This document shows, piece after piece, positions 28,336 to 37,834 of a DNA stretch of 64,000 nucleotides. Both the position numbers and the translations under genes were made by a program. Source of the stretch: Phaeobacter sp. (GTDB lineage: Bacteria; Pseudomonadota; Alphaproteobacteria; Rhodobacterales; Rhodobacteraceae); NCBI RefSeq assembly GCF_022825805.1, contig NZ_JAJDWC010000119.1, positions 1 through 64,000 of the forward strand. Reading direction: 5' to 3'. Numbering within the stretch: position 1 is the stretch's first letter; every line of letters starts with the position of its first letter. The notes below the pieces were generated by a model that saw only the letters and a program-made list of their open reading frames with translations, had not been told where the DNA came from and made no database searches.

Positions 28336-29040
28336 ATGAAGCCAACGCGCACCACCCTCAGCTACCGGGACATAAAGAAAGTGGTTCTGGACCGAATCCA
28401 CGGCAGCATCTGGCCACCGGACAGCCTGCTGCCGACGGAGACAGAGTTGGCGGAAGAGTTCTCCAGCACCCGCACCACCGTCAACCGGGCGCTGCGCGAA
28501 TTGGCCGAAGAAGGCTTCATTGAGCGGCGGCGCAAATCCGGAACGCGGGTGCTGAACACGCCGATCCGCAAGGCGCAGTTTGCCATTCCGCTGATCCGCG
28601 ACGAAATCACCAGCACTGGGGCAACCTACCGCTATGCGCTGGTGGAACAGCAGAGTACCGTAGCGCCCGACTGGCTGGCTGCCCGGCTGTCCCTGCCACC
28701 GCGGCAGGAGGTCATCCATCTGCGCTGTATGCATTTCGCGGACAACACCCCATTTCAGTATGAGGTGCGCTGGATCGTACCAGACAGCGTGCCGGACGTG
28801 AACGATGCGGATTTTTCCGAAGTCGGCCCAAACGACTGGCTGGTGCAAAAGGTCCCGTTCACCAACCTTGAGCTGAGCCTGCTCGCCACCAAGGCAGATG
28901 ACACCGTGGCGGCGTTTCTGGACTGCCCAATCGGAGAGCCGGTTTTCACGGCAGAGCGCACAACCTGGCTGCGCCAGACGCCCGTAACACTGGCGAAACT
29001 TTACTTTGCACCGGGTTACAAATTGACCACCAGACTGTAG
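28336..29040 (+). CDS. hutC: Histidine utilisation repressor HutC
   Basis: GntR-family repressor that releases DNA on binding urocanate. N-terminal winged helix (LLPTETELAEEFSSTRTTVN, RALRELAEEGFIERRR) and C-terminal UTRA ligand domain (RYALVEQQSTVAPDWLAARL, TPFQYEVRWIVP). The 234-residue length is typical of HutC. It sits behind hutF and in the same locus as hutIHGU, which makes the assignment firm; the operator candidate lies between hutI and hutF. Confidence 0.95.
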   Translation: MKPTRTTLSYRDIKKVVLDRIHGSIWPPDSLLPTETELAEEFSSTRTTVNRALRELAEEGFIERRRKSGTRVLNTPIRKAQFAIPLIRDEITSTGATYRYALVEQQSTVAPDWLAARLSLPPRQEVIHLRCMHFADNTPFQYEVRWIVPDSVPDVNDADFSEVGPNDWLVQKVPFTNLELSLLATKADDTVAAFLDCPIGEPVFTAERTTWLRQTPVTLAKLYFAPGYKLTTRL

Positions 29041-29277
29041 AGTTTCGCGTTGATTTTACGGGCAAAAACAACCCTTAAACCAATGCGCATTTCGTGCAGA
29101 TCGCCCAAATTTAGTAAGTCTACATATCATTTTTACGGCTTTTTCACCGTCCCCCACGACCAGAGCGGCGGCAAAACCCATCTCTTTGGAACATTTTATT
29201 CAAATTTAACGATTTTTGATTGAACCTTTTGTGAACTCCGTGTTCTGTCAAACGGTGGCCGAAAACCACACTTCCGC

Positions 29278-29772
29278 ATGAGTGACACCGAGCAGTTCAG
29301 CACCATGAAAAACAGCGATGACCTCTTCAACTGGTTCTATGACGTTTGGGTCAAACGCGACCACAACCGTATCGCTGGCGCCTTTCATCCGGAGCTGTCC
29401 ATTTTCGGCCCGCTGCATGGGGCGATCTCCGCCGAAGAGGACTATGCCGAGATCGTTCACACGCTTGCCAACCTGCTAGTCGATATCGACATCACCAAAA
29501 CCCACGGCGTGACCGAGGGTGATCTCTGTGCGGTGCGTTTGCATGTGACTGGCCGGGGCGTCCATTCTGATCAGGTCCTGGACTACTACGGCCAATTGAT
29601 GGTGCGGTTGGAGAACGGCCAGATCCGGGAGTTTCTGTCCAACTTCGATTACATGACGATGTTTGAACAACTCGGCCAACTGCCCGATGACTGCCTGCCG
29701 ATCTGCATGACTGGTGAACGCCTGCAGTGGGTGGAACCTGCAACATCCCGCCCACAGGGCAACGAAAGCTGA
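29278..29772 (+). CDS. NTF2-like / SnoaL-like small protein, function unknown
   Basis: A 164-residue protein with the pattern of an NTF2-like cone fold: helix with WFYDVWVKRD, short turn HNRIAGAFHPEL, then long beta strands (CAVRLHVTGRGVH, QLMVRLENGQIREFLSNFDY). A pocket-lining DY near the end is typical. Such domains serve as small enzymes or ligand binders, so the role cannot be assigned. The start may be ATG 29278 or 29305; neither has a strong ribosome-binding site. It is a single gene with AT-richer DNA upstream. Confidence 0.7.
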   Translation: MSDTEQFSTMKNSDDLFNWFYDVWVKRDHNRIAGAFHPELSIFGPLHGAISAEEDYAEIVHTLANLLVDIDITKTHGVTEGDLCAVRLHVTGRGVHSDQVLDYYGQLMVRLENGQIREFLSNFDYMTMFEQLGQLPDDCLPICMTGERLQWVEPATSRPQGNES

Positions 29773-30003
29773 AACACAGGCGCTGGATCTACAAACGCGG
29801 GCACAGGTGGCATATCGCGGACACAGTGGCTTGTCCCTCTTGACACCAGTCGCATTATTCCGCGGTGACCAGCAGCTTTCTATTGCACATCCGGCACAAA
29901 CACAGTGATGGTGCGCCCGAGCCGCGGGGTGGTGACGCCCTGGGCTGCCCCCGTGCCCACCCTGGTCAATTGCTCCTGTGACCAGCCCTCCAAAGGATCC
30001 GCT

Positions 30004-31323
30004 GTGACCGATCAGCCCCCTGCTTTGTCCTATCGCGCATTGGTGCGCATGTTTGCGGCAATCGGCGTGCTGAGTTTTGGCGGACCAGCTGCGCAGATCG
30101 CGCTGATGCATCGGGTGTTGGTCGAGGAGCAAGCGGTCCTAAGCGAAGCGGAGTTTCTGCGCGCGCTGTCATTCTGCATGATGTTGCCCGGACCCGAAGC
30201 CATGCAATTGGCCACCTACGCCGGTTGGCGCATCAAAGGCGCGGCTGGCGGGTTGATTGGCGGTTTACTGTTCGTCCTACCGGGGGCGAGCGTGGTGGCA
30301 GCTCTGGCCTTTGTCTACATTCACTTTGGCACGCAAGACATTATTCAGCAAGGCTTTTCCGGCATCAAAGCCGCTGTCGTTACATTGGTTTTTGTGGCGC
30401 TTTACAAACTGTCCCGCAAGGCGCTGACCGGTACGGTCAGCCACGCTCTTGCTGCCGCGGCTTTTGTTGCCCTGTTTGTGTTTGATCTGCCGTTCCCAGC
30501 TGTGATCCTGCTGGCAGGCCTGACAAAAGCACTGCTGCATCAAAACACCACCACGACAACGCTGCATCACGCCAACGCAGCCCCCACACAGGAGGTCGCC
30601 AGACAAACGGCCGCCAAGAGCCGGACGACATCCAGCCAAAGCATACAAACCCTTTTGATCTGGGCCACATTGTGGCTGCTGCCCCTCCTGACGCTAAGTG
30701 CATACGGCCCCGCGCTGCTCGCAGATATTGGCTGGTTCTTTGCCAAACTCGCGGTCATCTCCTTTGGCGGTGCCTATGCGGTCTTGGCCTACATGTCGCA
30801 GACCGTCGTCAGCGATTTCGGCTGGATCACCACGGGCCAGATGATCGACGCATTGGGTTTGGCGGAAACGACACCCGGCCCGCTGATCCTGGTGACACAG
30901 TTTGTCGCCATGCTTGCCGGGGCTGCAGAGGGCAGCGCTGCAATGGCTGTTGCGGCAGGGATCATCGCCCTTTGGGCCACGTTTCTCCCTTGTTTTCTGT
31001 GGATTTTCCTCGCCGCACCACACATCGAATCCCTGGCAGCTCTGCCCCGCCTGTCCGCCGCGTTGCAGGGCGTGTCAGCTGCGGTGGTTGGCGTTATCCT
31101 CAATCTGTCGGTCTGGTTTCTGCAACATGTCATCTTCGCCGAAACCCAGATGGTTGATACGGGCATCGGCTCCATGACCCTGCCCCTGTGGTCTAGCCTC
31201 GATCCGACCGCCGCTGGCCTGGTTCTGCTGGCACCCGCTGTCATGGCAATTTGCCGCAGTCAGCTGATCATCGTGCTTGCCGTCATGGCCGGTGCGGGCG
31301 TCGTTGCGCATGCATTGGTCTGA
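30004..31323 (+). CDS. chrA: Chromate efflux transporter ChrA
   Basis: Inner-membrane protein of the CHR superfamily, which exports chromate. It has the duplicated layout: FGGPAAQIALMHR in the first half matched by FGGAYAVLAYMSQ in the second, and MLPGPEAMQLATYAGWR matched by TTPGPLILVTQFV. About ten helices are split by a hydrophilic linker around residues 185-215. The start is read as GTG 30004 (VTDQPPALSY) with AAGGA upstream; the 33 extra residues in the ORF track are not membrane-protein-like. 439 residues. There is no chrB neighbour, so regulation is not visible. Confidence 0.9.
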   Translation: MTDQPPALSYRALVRMFAAIGVLSFGGPAAQIALMHRVLVEEQAVLSEAEFLRALSFCMMLPGPEAMQLATYAGWRIKGAAGGLIGGLLFVLPGASVVAALAFVYIHFGTQDIIQQGFSGIKAAVVTLVFVALYKLSRKALTGTVSHALAAAAFVALFVFDLPFPAVILLAGLTKALLHQNTTTTTLHHANAAPTQEVARQTAAKSRTTSSQSIQTLLIWATLWLLPLLTLSAYGPALLADIGWFFAKLAVISFGGAYAVLAYMSQTVVSDFGWITTGQMIDALGLAETTPGPLILVTQFVAMLAGAAEGSAAMAVAAGIIALWATFLPCFLWIFLAAPHIESLAALPRLSAALQGVSAAVVGVILNLSVWFLQHVIFAETQMVDTGIGSMTLPLWSSLDPTAAGLVLLAPAVMAICRSQLIIVLAVMAGAGVVAHALV

Positions 31324-31446
31324 GCCCAGGGCTCGCCCAATTTGACGGACCCAAGCGGACAATTATTTTATGATCAAAGACGGAGCGGGCCTTTAGTTTC
31401 CCAAATAAATCCGTATTCTGAGGCTAAATCGAACAAGGGTGCACGA

Positions 31447-31926
31447 ATGTCCGGCGAAATTGATTATGGAAACCTGATGCATACGGCCATGCGTGGCCTG
31501 ATCCGCTCGGTTCTGGACGGCGTGGCCAAAGATGGGCTGCCCGGAAACCATCATTTCTTCATCACCTTCGACACCTCCCACCCGGATGCAGAATTGGCCG
31601 ATTGGCTGTCCGATCGCTATCCGGGAGAGATGACCGTCGTGATGCAGCATTGGTTCGACAACCTCGATGTGGGCGACGAAGGGTTTGCCATCACGCTGAA
31701 TTTCGGCGATGCGCCAGAGCCGCTCTACATCCCCTATGACGCGATCAAGACCTTCGTTGATCCATCCGTTGAATTTGGTCTGCGGTTTGAATCGCCGGAC
31801 GACGGTGAGGAGGATGACGCCGTCGCGCTGGAGGATATCCCGGACGACATCGATATCGAGGTTTCGGAAGACCAAGGCAGCAAGAAAGACGCCGATGTGG
31901 TGTCGCTCGACAGCTTCCGCAAATAA
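31447..31926 (+). CDS. sspB: SspB-family ClpXP adaptor
   Basis: Delivers tmRNA-tagged proteins to the ClpXP protease. The 159-residue protein has the SspB fold (HHFFITFDTSHPDAELADWL, MTVVMQHWFDNLDV, ITLNFGDAPEPLYIPYDAI), an acidic disordered linker (DDGEEDDAVALEDIPDDIDI) and a short C-terminal tail (VVSLDSFRK) in the place of the ClpX-docking peptide. It resembles the Caulobacter SspB-alpha type. Start ATG 31447 has AAGGG upstream. The substrate tag is encoded by the tmRNA in this same window. Confidence 0.88.
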   Translation: MSGEIDYGNLMHTAMRGLIRSVLDGVAKDGLPGNHHFFITFDTSHPDAELADWLSDRYPGEMTVVMQHWFDNLDVGDEGFAITLNFGDAPEPLYIPYDAIKTFVDPSVEFGLRFESPDDGEEDDAVALEDIPDDIDIEVSEDQGSKKDADVVSLDSFRK

Positions 31927-31949
31927 GCCGACACAGCTTGTATGACGAA

Positions 31950-31977
31950 AACCCGGGTGGAGCGATCTATCCGGGTT
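31950..31977 (+). terminator. Likely terminator of sspB
   Basis: AACCCGG ... CCGGGTT inverted repeat 24 bases past the sspB stop, followed by CTTTC. It lies between convergent genes. Confidence 0.55.
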
Positions 31978-32061
31978 CTTTCATGCGTGGCTTAGGCTGG
32001 TCTATCGCGACGCAAAGAATACTTTAACATTCGCATGCAAGGTGCGGTATTTATTAACAAA

Positions 32062-32652
32062 TTACTGACGCGACAAAAATGTCTGAACCCGTTTCAACGG
32101 GTAGCCGTTGCGATGTGAGGAGTAGACCAACTCCAACCCGCCTTCGGCCAATGTCCGGTCATACTGCTGAATTTCGTAGTCACCGTTCGGACCCACAAAC
32201 ATCGAAAACACAGTCAGCGTATCCTTGTTAATGCGCCCCCAAACATAGGGCTCGCCCTTCATGGGATCCAACTGTACGGTATGGCCGAAGACATTGCGCT
32301 TCATCGCGGCGGCAAAAATGTCGATGCGATCCGTCGGAGTGAATTCCACGGCATAGGATTTGGTCTTCTTACGCCCATCTGGTTTGGTCGATGTGGTGGT
32401 CCACTGCACATAAAAGTTCGCATCGCCCCCCTCTACCGCGCCGATTTTCACAGCGGCGTCACGCCGCTCCCGGCTGCCATCGGCCTGTGGGACAATCAGA
32501 GAGCCCTGGTAAGATCCAAAAAACGGCGCGATATCCGCGGCCCGCGCCTGTGTTGTCATCACCAGCGACAGAACAGCGACAGTGATGGCCGCGACAAAGC
32601 GCGCCTGTGCTGCGACAACAGCTCTCGCAAAGCGGGCGTGATCGATGCGCAT
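32062..32652 (-). CDS. Exported protein of unknown function
   Basis: A 196-residue protein with a Sec signal peptide (FVAAITVAVLSLVMTTQARA, cleavage likely after ARA-A) preceded by a long positively charged start. The mature part is beta-rich with charged turns (FFGSYQGSLIVPQ, NFYVQWTTTSTKPDGRKK, YEIQQYDRTLAEGGLELVY), like a small periplasmic lipocalin-like or beta-barrel-like domain. I cannot name the family. The true start is ATG 32652; the rest of the 746-codon ORF is antisense to fumC. Convergent with sspB. Confidence 0.75.
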   Translation of the reverse strand: MRIDHARFARAVVAAQARFVAAITVAVLSLVMTTQARAADIAPFFGSYQGSLIVPQADGSRERRDAAVKIGAVEGGDANFYVQWTTTSTKPDGRKKTKSYAVEFTPTDRIDIFAAAMKRNVFGHTVQLDPMKGEPYVWGRINKDTLTVFSMFVGPNGDYEIQQYDRTLAEGGLELVYSSHRNGYPLKRVQTFLSRQ

Positions 32653-32895
32653 GGACGGGCGGCCTCCTGTTGGGACAAACGGACTGACTGATATGCTGCA
32701 ATTTAAGGTTCTTTTGCGACTGTGCAATGGGCCGCGCCGCTCTGATCGCACAGATTGCCCCTGTACCCGCTGTTGCGAATGGCTATTGTGCGCACAACTG
32801 CGTGATTGCCAGCCCGCGCGCTGCAGGTTAAACGGCATACCGACGCATACAGTATATTGCAACATCGACACCGCAGACAGCAGACGGAGAGACAT

Positions 32896-34290
32896 ATGTC
32901 CGACACCCGCACCGAAACTGACAGCTTCGGACCGCTCGAAGTTCCCTCCAACAAATATTGGGGTGCGCAGACACAGCGCTCGATCATGAACTTCCCGATT
33001 GGCTGGGAAAAGCAGCCGGTCGCCATTGTCCGTGCCCTCGGCGTGATCAAACAGGCCTGCGCCATGGCCAACAAAGCGTCGGGCAAACTGGATGAGAAAA
33101 TCGCCGATGCCGTGATCCAGGCCGCATCCGAAGTGGTCGCAGGCAAGTTCGACGACAACTTCCCCCTGGTTGTCTGGCAGACAGGTTCGGGCACGCAGTC
33201 GAACATGAACTCCAACGAGGTCATCGCCAACCGTGCGATCGAAATCCTCGGCGGTGTGATCGGGTCCAAGGATCCTGTTCACCCGAACGATCACTGCAAC
33301 ATGGGACAGTCGTCCAACGACACCTTCCCGACGGCGATGCATATCGCAACCGCGATGTCGGTGCGTGACGTCCTGGTGCCCGGCCTGACCAAATTGGCCG
33401 AGGGGCTGGAGGCGAAAGCCGAACAGTTCAAGGACATCATCAAGATCGGCCGCACCCACACCCAGGATGCAACGCCACTGACACTTGGCCAGGAGTTTGG
33501 CGGCTACGCCCATCAGATCCGTCAGGGGCTTGCGCGTGTTGAGGCAGCAATGCCGGGCATCTACGAGCTGGCACAGGGCGGCACGGCTGTGGGCACCGGG
33601 CTCAACACCCAAGCTGGCTGGGGCGAAGAGGTGGCGGCAAACATGGCCGAAATCACCGGCCTGCCTTTTGTCACGGCGCCCAACAAATTCGAAGCATTGG
33701 CCGCACATGACGCGATGGTGTTCCTGTCGGGCGCGCTCGCGACGATTGCTGGCAGCTGCTACAAGATCGCAAATGACATCCGTTTCCTCGGCTCCGGTCC
33801 GCGTTCTGGCCTGGGCGAGCTGATCCTGCCGGAAAACGAGCCGGGATCGTCGATCATGCCGGGCAAGGTGAACCCAACCCAAGCAGAGGCGCTGACTCAA
33901 GTGGCCGCCCATGTGATGGGCAACGATGCTGCGATCAAATTTGCAGGCTCGCAGGGCCATTTCGAGTTGAACGTCTACAACCCGATGATGTCCTACAACC
34001 TGTTGCAGTCGATCCAACTGCTGGGTGATGCAGCCGACAGCTTTACCGAGCGGATGCTGAACGGCATCGAAGCCAACGAGCCGCGCATCGAAAAGCTGAT
34101 GAAGGAATCGCTGATGCTGGTGACCGCTCTGGCGCCGACCATTGGCTATGACAACGCAACCACCGTGGCCAAGACCGCGCACAAGAATGGCACCACCTTG
34201 AAAGAGGAAGCCATCGCGCTTGGATTTGTGGATGAAGCAACCTTTGACGCAGTGGTGCGGCCAGAGGATATGATCGGCCCCAAGAGCTGA
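32896..34290 (+). CDS. fumC: Fumarate hydratase class II
   Basis: TCA-cycle enzyme interconverting fumarate and malate without an iron-sulfur cluster. 464 residues with [20 protein letters not shown], the B-site [40 protein letters not shown] and the superfamily signature [13 protein letters not shown] with the catalytic serine loop. Start ATG 32896 has GGAGA upstream. It is followed by a terminator and then two small conserved genes on the same strand. Confidence 0.97.
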   Translation: MSDTRTETDSFGPLEVPSNKYWGAQTQRSIMNFPIGWEKQPVAIVRALGVIKQACAMANKASGKLDEKIADAVIQAASEVVAGKFDDNFPLVVWQTGSGTQSNMNSNEVIANRAIEILGGVIGSKDPVHPNDHCNMGQSSNDTFPTAMHIATAMSVRDVLVPGLTKLAEGLEAKAEQFKDIIKIGRTHTQDATPLTLGQEFGGYAHQIRQGLARVEAAMPGIYELAQGGTAVGTGLNTQAGWGEEVAANMAEITGLPFVTAPNKFEALAAHDAMVFLSGALATIAGSCYKIANDIRFLGSGPRSGLGELILPENEPGSSIMPGKVNPTQAEALTQVAAHVMGNDAAIKFAGSQGHFELNVYNPMMSYNLLQSIQLLGDAADSFTERMLNGIEANEPRIEKLMKESLMLVTALAPTIGYDNATTVAKTAHKNGTTLKEEAIALGFVDEATFDAVVRPEDMIGPKS

Positions 34291-34310
34291 TCTGACAAAC
34301 ATCTGCGATG

Positions 34311-34346
34311 ACGCGCCTGACCATTCGGCCGGGCGCGTTTTCTTTT
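34311..34346 (+). terminator. Terminator after fumC
   Basis: ACGCGCC ... GGCGCGT stem followed by TTTTCTTTT, 20 bases past the fumC stop. It lies before the DUF4169 gene, which may be reached by read-through or have its own promoter. Confidence 0.75.
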
Positions 34347-34391
34347 GGTCGGCGCACTGGCATTTTACCGCTCTGGCGGTATGCTGATCAT

Positions 34392-34568
34392 ATGGCAGAT
34401 ATTATTAACCTGAACCAATTTCGAAAAACCAAGGCCAAGGCCGATAAGAAGGCACAGGCCGATCAGAACGCGATCACCTTTGGACGCAAGAAAGCGGACA
34501 AACAGCTGGATAGAGCCCGCAAAGACCAGGATGACAGCCGTCTTGAAGGTCACAAGCAAGATGATTGA
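34392..34568 (+). CDS. DUF4169 family small basic protein
   Basis: A 58-residue highly charged protein starting MADIINLNQFRKTKAKADKK, then repeated Lys/Ala/Asp/Gln residues. This matches the DUF4169 pattern; function unknown. It is likely helical. It lies between fumC and a ribbon-helix-helix protein, an arrangement I recall as recurrent in Rhodobacterales. The start is the ATG at 34392; the upstream part of the ORF overlaps the fumC terminator. Confidence 0.8.
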   Translation: MADIINLNQFRKTKAKADKKAQADQNAITFGRKKADKQLDRARKDQDDSRLEGHKQDD

Positions 34569-34583
34569 ACCAGGGCCCGCCAG

Positions 34584-34826
34584 ATGAGCCTTCGACCGCG
34601 CAAACGTTCGCTCACGCTGCGTGGCCACCGTACCTCTGTGTCACTGGAAGATGATTTCTGGGAGGCGTTTCGCGCAATCGCCAGCCAGGACAACCGGGCG
34701 ATCAATGATCTTGCTGCGGAAATCGACGCCAGCCGCGGAGTGGATTGCGGCTTGGCCTCAGCGATCCGCCTATTCGTGTTGCGACGGCTACAAGAGCGTC
34801 TGGATGATCTGACACAAGCGATTTGA
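34584..34826 (+). CDS. Ribbon-helix-helix domain protein
   Basis: An 80-residue protein with a beta strand followed by two helices (RGHRTSVSLEDDFWEAFRAI, NRAINDLAAEID), the RHH_4-type DNA-binding fold. It is probably a dimeric repressor-like protein, or possibly an antitoxin-like protein without a visible toxin. It starts 15 bases after DUF4169, so the two are likely co-transcribed. Target unknown. Confidence 0.82.
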   Translation: MSLRPRKRSLTLRGHRTSVSLEDDFWEAFRAIASQDNRAINDLAAEIDASRGVDCGLASAIRLFVLRRLQERLDDLTQAI

Positions 34827-34913
34827 TACAGGCGATTTGATACAAGCTGTGTAAAATGGCGATTTGAAGCCGGAGATTTGAGGGCCCTGCTCTGGGTTCA
34901 ACAGCGCGCTTGC

Positions 34914-36353
34914 TTAGGTCGCATCGCGCGGGGTCAGCCGCAGCCAAATCCCGTTTTTAGAGCGCACAGTCAGATGCGCCTGAGGCACCGGGACGCGATC
35001 TTCGATTGCCTCGACCCTGAAATGGCGCAGGATCATCGCCAACAGCATAACCCCTTCGACCATCGCAAAACCGGCACCGGTGCAGACCCGCGGCCCTGCA
35101 GAAAACGGAATGAAGGCCTCTTGCGGACAGGCGTTGGCCTTATCGCTTTGCCAGCGTCCGGGATCAAAGACATCCGGGCGGCCCCACAGCCGCTCGTGGC
35201 GGTGCAGATGCCACGGGCTCAGCACGATCTGGGAGCGTTTGGGCACCTCTCGATTGCGAAACCGTTTGGCCCTGGTTGTCTCGCGCACCATCATCGGCAC
35301 CGGCGGATAAAGCCGCAGCGTCTCGCGGAACACATCTCTTGTGGCCCGCAGGCGTGATATCGCCGCAAAATCAGAAAGATCCGCAGCAGCAGCCTCGGCC
35401 GCGACTGCCTCCTGCCACTTGGGGCTGCAAGCCAGCAGATACAGCGCCCACGACAGGGCTGCAGCGCTGGTTTCATGACCTGCAAGGAAAAAGATCGCCA
35501 CCTGATCGACCATTTCATCGGCGGAAAAGCCTTCGCCAGTTTCGGGATCCGTGGTTGTCATGATCTTCGTGGCGAGATCATCGGGCGCCGTGCCCGATGC
35601 GATTTCTGCCATACGCTGCTCTGTGAGCTGCTGGATCAGCTGGCGCAGATGCGTGGCGTTTTGTTTGGCATCACGGGTGTGAAAGCGCGGCACCCAGCGC
35701 GGCAACCGGACAAAGGCTGCCAGGTTCAAAATCGGCTGTGCCTGCTGATAGCTGCGAAACCGCTGAAACACATCGCGCGCCAGATGATGGGTAATCGGCA
35801 TCGAAAACAGCGTGCGAAAGATCACATCCGCCGCCACATGGGACGCCATCTCTTCCATCTCGACCGGCTGGGTCAGATCACGCTCGTGCAACCGTGTGAC
35901 CAGCGCCTGCGCGGCCGCATGCATCGCTGGGTAGGTGTCTTTCAACCGCCCCCCTTCAAAGGCGGGGTCGATGATCCGCCGCTGGCGTTTCCACATCGCC
36001 CCATTGGTCACAAAGACAGAATTTCCCAGCAAGGGGCGCAGCCCTTCGGTGATCCGGTCGGATTTGGGGAAATCCTCCGGTTCCTGCTTCAACACCCGCG
36101 CCACAAGTTCGGGTTGATTGACTAGAAAAGAGCGGAAAAACGGCGTTCGAAATTCTGCCATCCACGCACGATAAAGCCGGGATGGCTGCGCCGAGAGGAG
36201 ATCTGCACGAAACAGCCGCAAATACTGCCAAAGCGACACCCGATCCGCGCGCGATCTTGGCTTTGGCGGCTCAAACGGCGTCTGCGCGGGCGCCGCAACC
36301 TCCGCAGCGCGCTCACCAACACCAGGTTTCGATGGATGATCTGCGTCTTTCAT
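34914..36353 (-). CDS. Cytochrome P450
   Basis: Haem-thiolate monooxygenase, 479 residues. Hallmarks in order: I-helix FFLAGHETSAAALSW with the acid-threonine pair for oxygen activation, K-helix ETLRLYPP (ExxR), PERF-like DPGRW, and the haem loop PFSAGPRVCTGAGFA with the axial cysteine. No membrane anchor is evident, so it probably depends on separate ferredoxin partners, not encoded nearby. Its ATG directly abuts the TAG stop of the membrane hydrolase-like gene (TAGATG), so the two are translationally coupled. Substrate unknown; fatty acid or terpenoid are only possibilities. Confidence 0.93.
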   Translation of the reverse strand: MKDADHPSKPGVGERAAEVAAPAQTPFEPPKPRSRADRVSLWQYLRLFRADLLSAQPSRLYRAWMAEFRTPFFRSFLVNQPELVARVLKQEPEDFPKSDRITEGLRPLLGNSVFVTNGAMWKRQRRIIDPAFEGGRLKDTYPAMHAAAQALVTRLHERDLTQPVEMEEMASHVAADVIFRTLFSMPITHHLARDVFQRFRSYQQAQPILNLAAFVRLPRWVPRFHTRDAKQNATHLRQLIQQLTEQRMAEIASGTAPDDLATKIMTTTDPETGEGFSADEMVDQVAIFFLAGHETSAAALSWALYLLACSPKWQEAVAAEAAAADLSDFAAISRLRATRDVFRETLRLYPPVPMMVRETTRAKRFRNREVPKRSQIVLSPWHLHRHERLWGRPDVFDPGRWQSDKANACPQEAFIPFSAGPRVCTGAGFAMVEGVMLLAMILRHFRVEAIEDRVPVPQAHLTVRSKNGIWLRLTPRDAT

Positions 36354-37682
36354 CTATCGATCCACAGCGGTGAATTTTGAGGCTGTGACATCAATCCGTG
36401 AGCGCGATGGCGCCCGATCCCTGTAGCGGGCCTCCAGTGTCATGGGGCCTGCAGTGATCTGGAAGAAATCATAATCACCGGGTTGGTCGAACGCACAGAG
36501 GTACTGAAAATGAAGCCGGAAAAATCGCCAGCGCAGCGCGGCCTGTTTGGCCGGGCTGAGGGTCTGACTGAAAGCTGCTGATACCACGAGCGGCCAACGC
36601 GTTCCCGTGCCTGCCACGCCACTCACCGCGACAGGATCACACAGTGCAAAGCAACAGCCGTCTCCGGGGGCGGAGACATCCACCCAGCACAGATCCGACC
36701 GGTGAGACAGATCCTGAAGGTCCCGGCGCAGACGATACGCATCCGGCAGGAACGACACCATCGGAACCACCTGCCCCAGTGTCAAAAGCCCCAGTGCCGA
36801 TTGACGCCCCAGGGGCAAAATCCGCATGACATCCGCAACCGCGCTGACCGCGATATAGGCCCCGGAGGAATGCCCAACGACAAGCACCTCGTCATATGTC
36901 GGCTCGCTCAGCGCTGCTGCAATTTCGCCGGAAAACTCGGCTATGCGGCGCTCCAGCGCTGCGGGATAAGCCCCGTTCTGGGAGGCGGCGAAGGCGAAAT
37001 CATGCATCAGATAATGGGCGTAGACATGTCGGTCCAACGCTTTGAACACCTGCAACAGTTTCCATCCAAACCACGCATCAACCGCCCAGGCCACCGCGGA
37101 ACTTGCAACAGCAAGCAAGCTGCTCGGCCCCGGCGCCTCCCCCAGGGCAAGCCCAAGACCCGACAGGAGGGCCACGTCAAACAGCGCATGCAACGCAACA
37201 ACACAGACCAGCGCCGCGCAAGCTTGCAGCAGCAGCACAACAACAGGATAGAGTGCGGCAATCACCGGCCCCTTTCGCAACCACATCAACCGCTGAAAGG
37301 TGCCGGTCCGCGCATAAAGCCAGGCTGTGCGCAGCAACTGGAGGTAGGTCCGCGTGATGCCGCCTGTCATATTCTCCTTGACGATATCAGACCAGATCAG
37401 CACCTCCACGTCGGTTTCGATGCTCTGATCCTCGATCATGGCGCGCAAGTGCCAGCCGTAAGTCGATGGATCTGACCCAGTCTTTTCAGGGGCCTGCGCC
37501 GTCAGGGCGATCTGATAGCCGCTGATCTCGGCCTGGATGGCGCTTTCCTTGCGGTAGAGTTCGCGGTAGCGGCGCGGATGAAACGGATCAAACCCAGGCA
37601 CGTAAAACAGCTTGCGCCGCCGGACGGTTGCGGCGGTTTCGCCTGCATCCGTGGTCTGCTCTGGGGAAAGGTTGATCGACAA
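36354..37682 (-). CDS. Membrane-embedded alpha/beta hydrolase-like protein, function unknown
   Basis: A 442-residue protein with an unusual layout. An N-terminal strand RRRKLFYVPGFDPFHPRRYR is typical of hydrolase beta sheets. Then come two or three hydrophobic segments (VIAALYPVVVLLLQACAALV, VALLSGLGLALG, LAVASSAVAWAVDAW). A canonical nucleophile elbow GHSSG follows in LVVGHSSGAYIAVSA. So the hydrolase core is interrupted by a membrane insertion. The reading frame appears to begin with TTG at 37682; no ATG or GTG lies near, so the start is uncertain. It precedes the P450 with zero spacing, implying a joint task such as releasing a lipid substrate for oxidation. Confidence 0.75.
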   Translation of the reverse strand: MSINLSPEQTTDAGETAATVRRRKLFYVPGFDPFHPRRYRELYRKESAIQAEISGYQIALTAQAPEKTGSDPSTYGWHLRAMIEDQSIETDVEVLIWSDIVKENMTGGITRTYLQLLRTAWLYARTGTFQRLMWLRKGPVIAALYPVVVLLLQACAALVCVVALHALFDVALLSGLGLALGEAPGPSSLLAVASSAVAWAVDAWFGWKLLQVFKALDRHVYAHYLMHDFAFAASQNGAYPAALERRIAEFSGEIAAALSEPTYDEVLVVGHSSGAYIAVSAVADVMRILPLGRQSALGLLTLGQVVPMVSFLPDAYRLRRDLQDLSHRSDLCWVDVSAPGDGCCFALCDPVAVSGVAGTGTRWPLVVSAAFSQTLSPAKQAALRWRFFRLHFQYLCAFDQPGDYDFFQITAGPMTLEARYRDRAPSRSRIDVTASKFTAVDR

Positions 37683-37834
37683 ATCGGCGGGTTCCGCTGG
37701 CCTGGGTCTGGATCCGATCAGACTAGCCGCTCACCACAAAAAGCGTAAGCCCCGCCAGGTGAATTTACCTGACAGGGCCTACCATGTTTGCGTTTATCTT
37801 GCGGCGGATGCCGCCACAGAACAGGCGGTCTTGC

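Noticed and set aside
32653-34302. Large N-terminal part of the 746-codon minus-strand ORF
   Set aside because: It is antisense to fumC over its whole length; the real gene starts at 32652 with a signal peptide.
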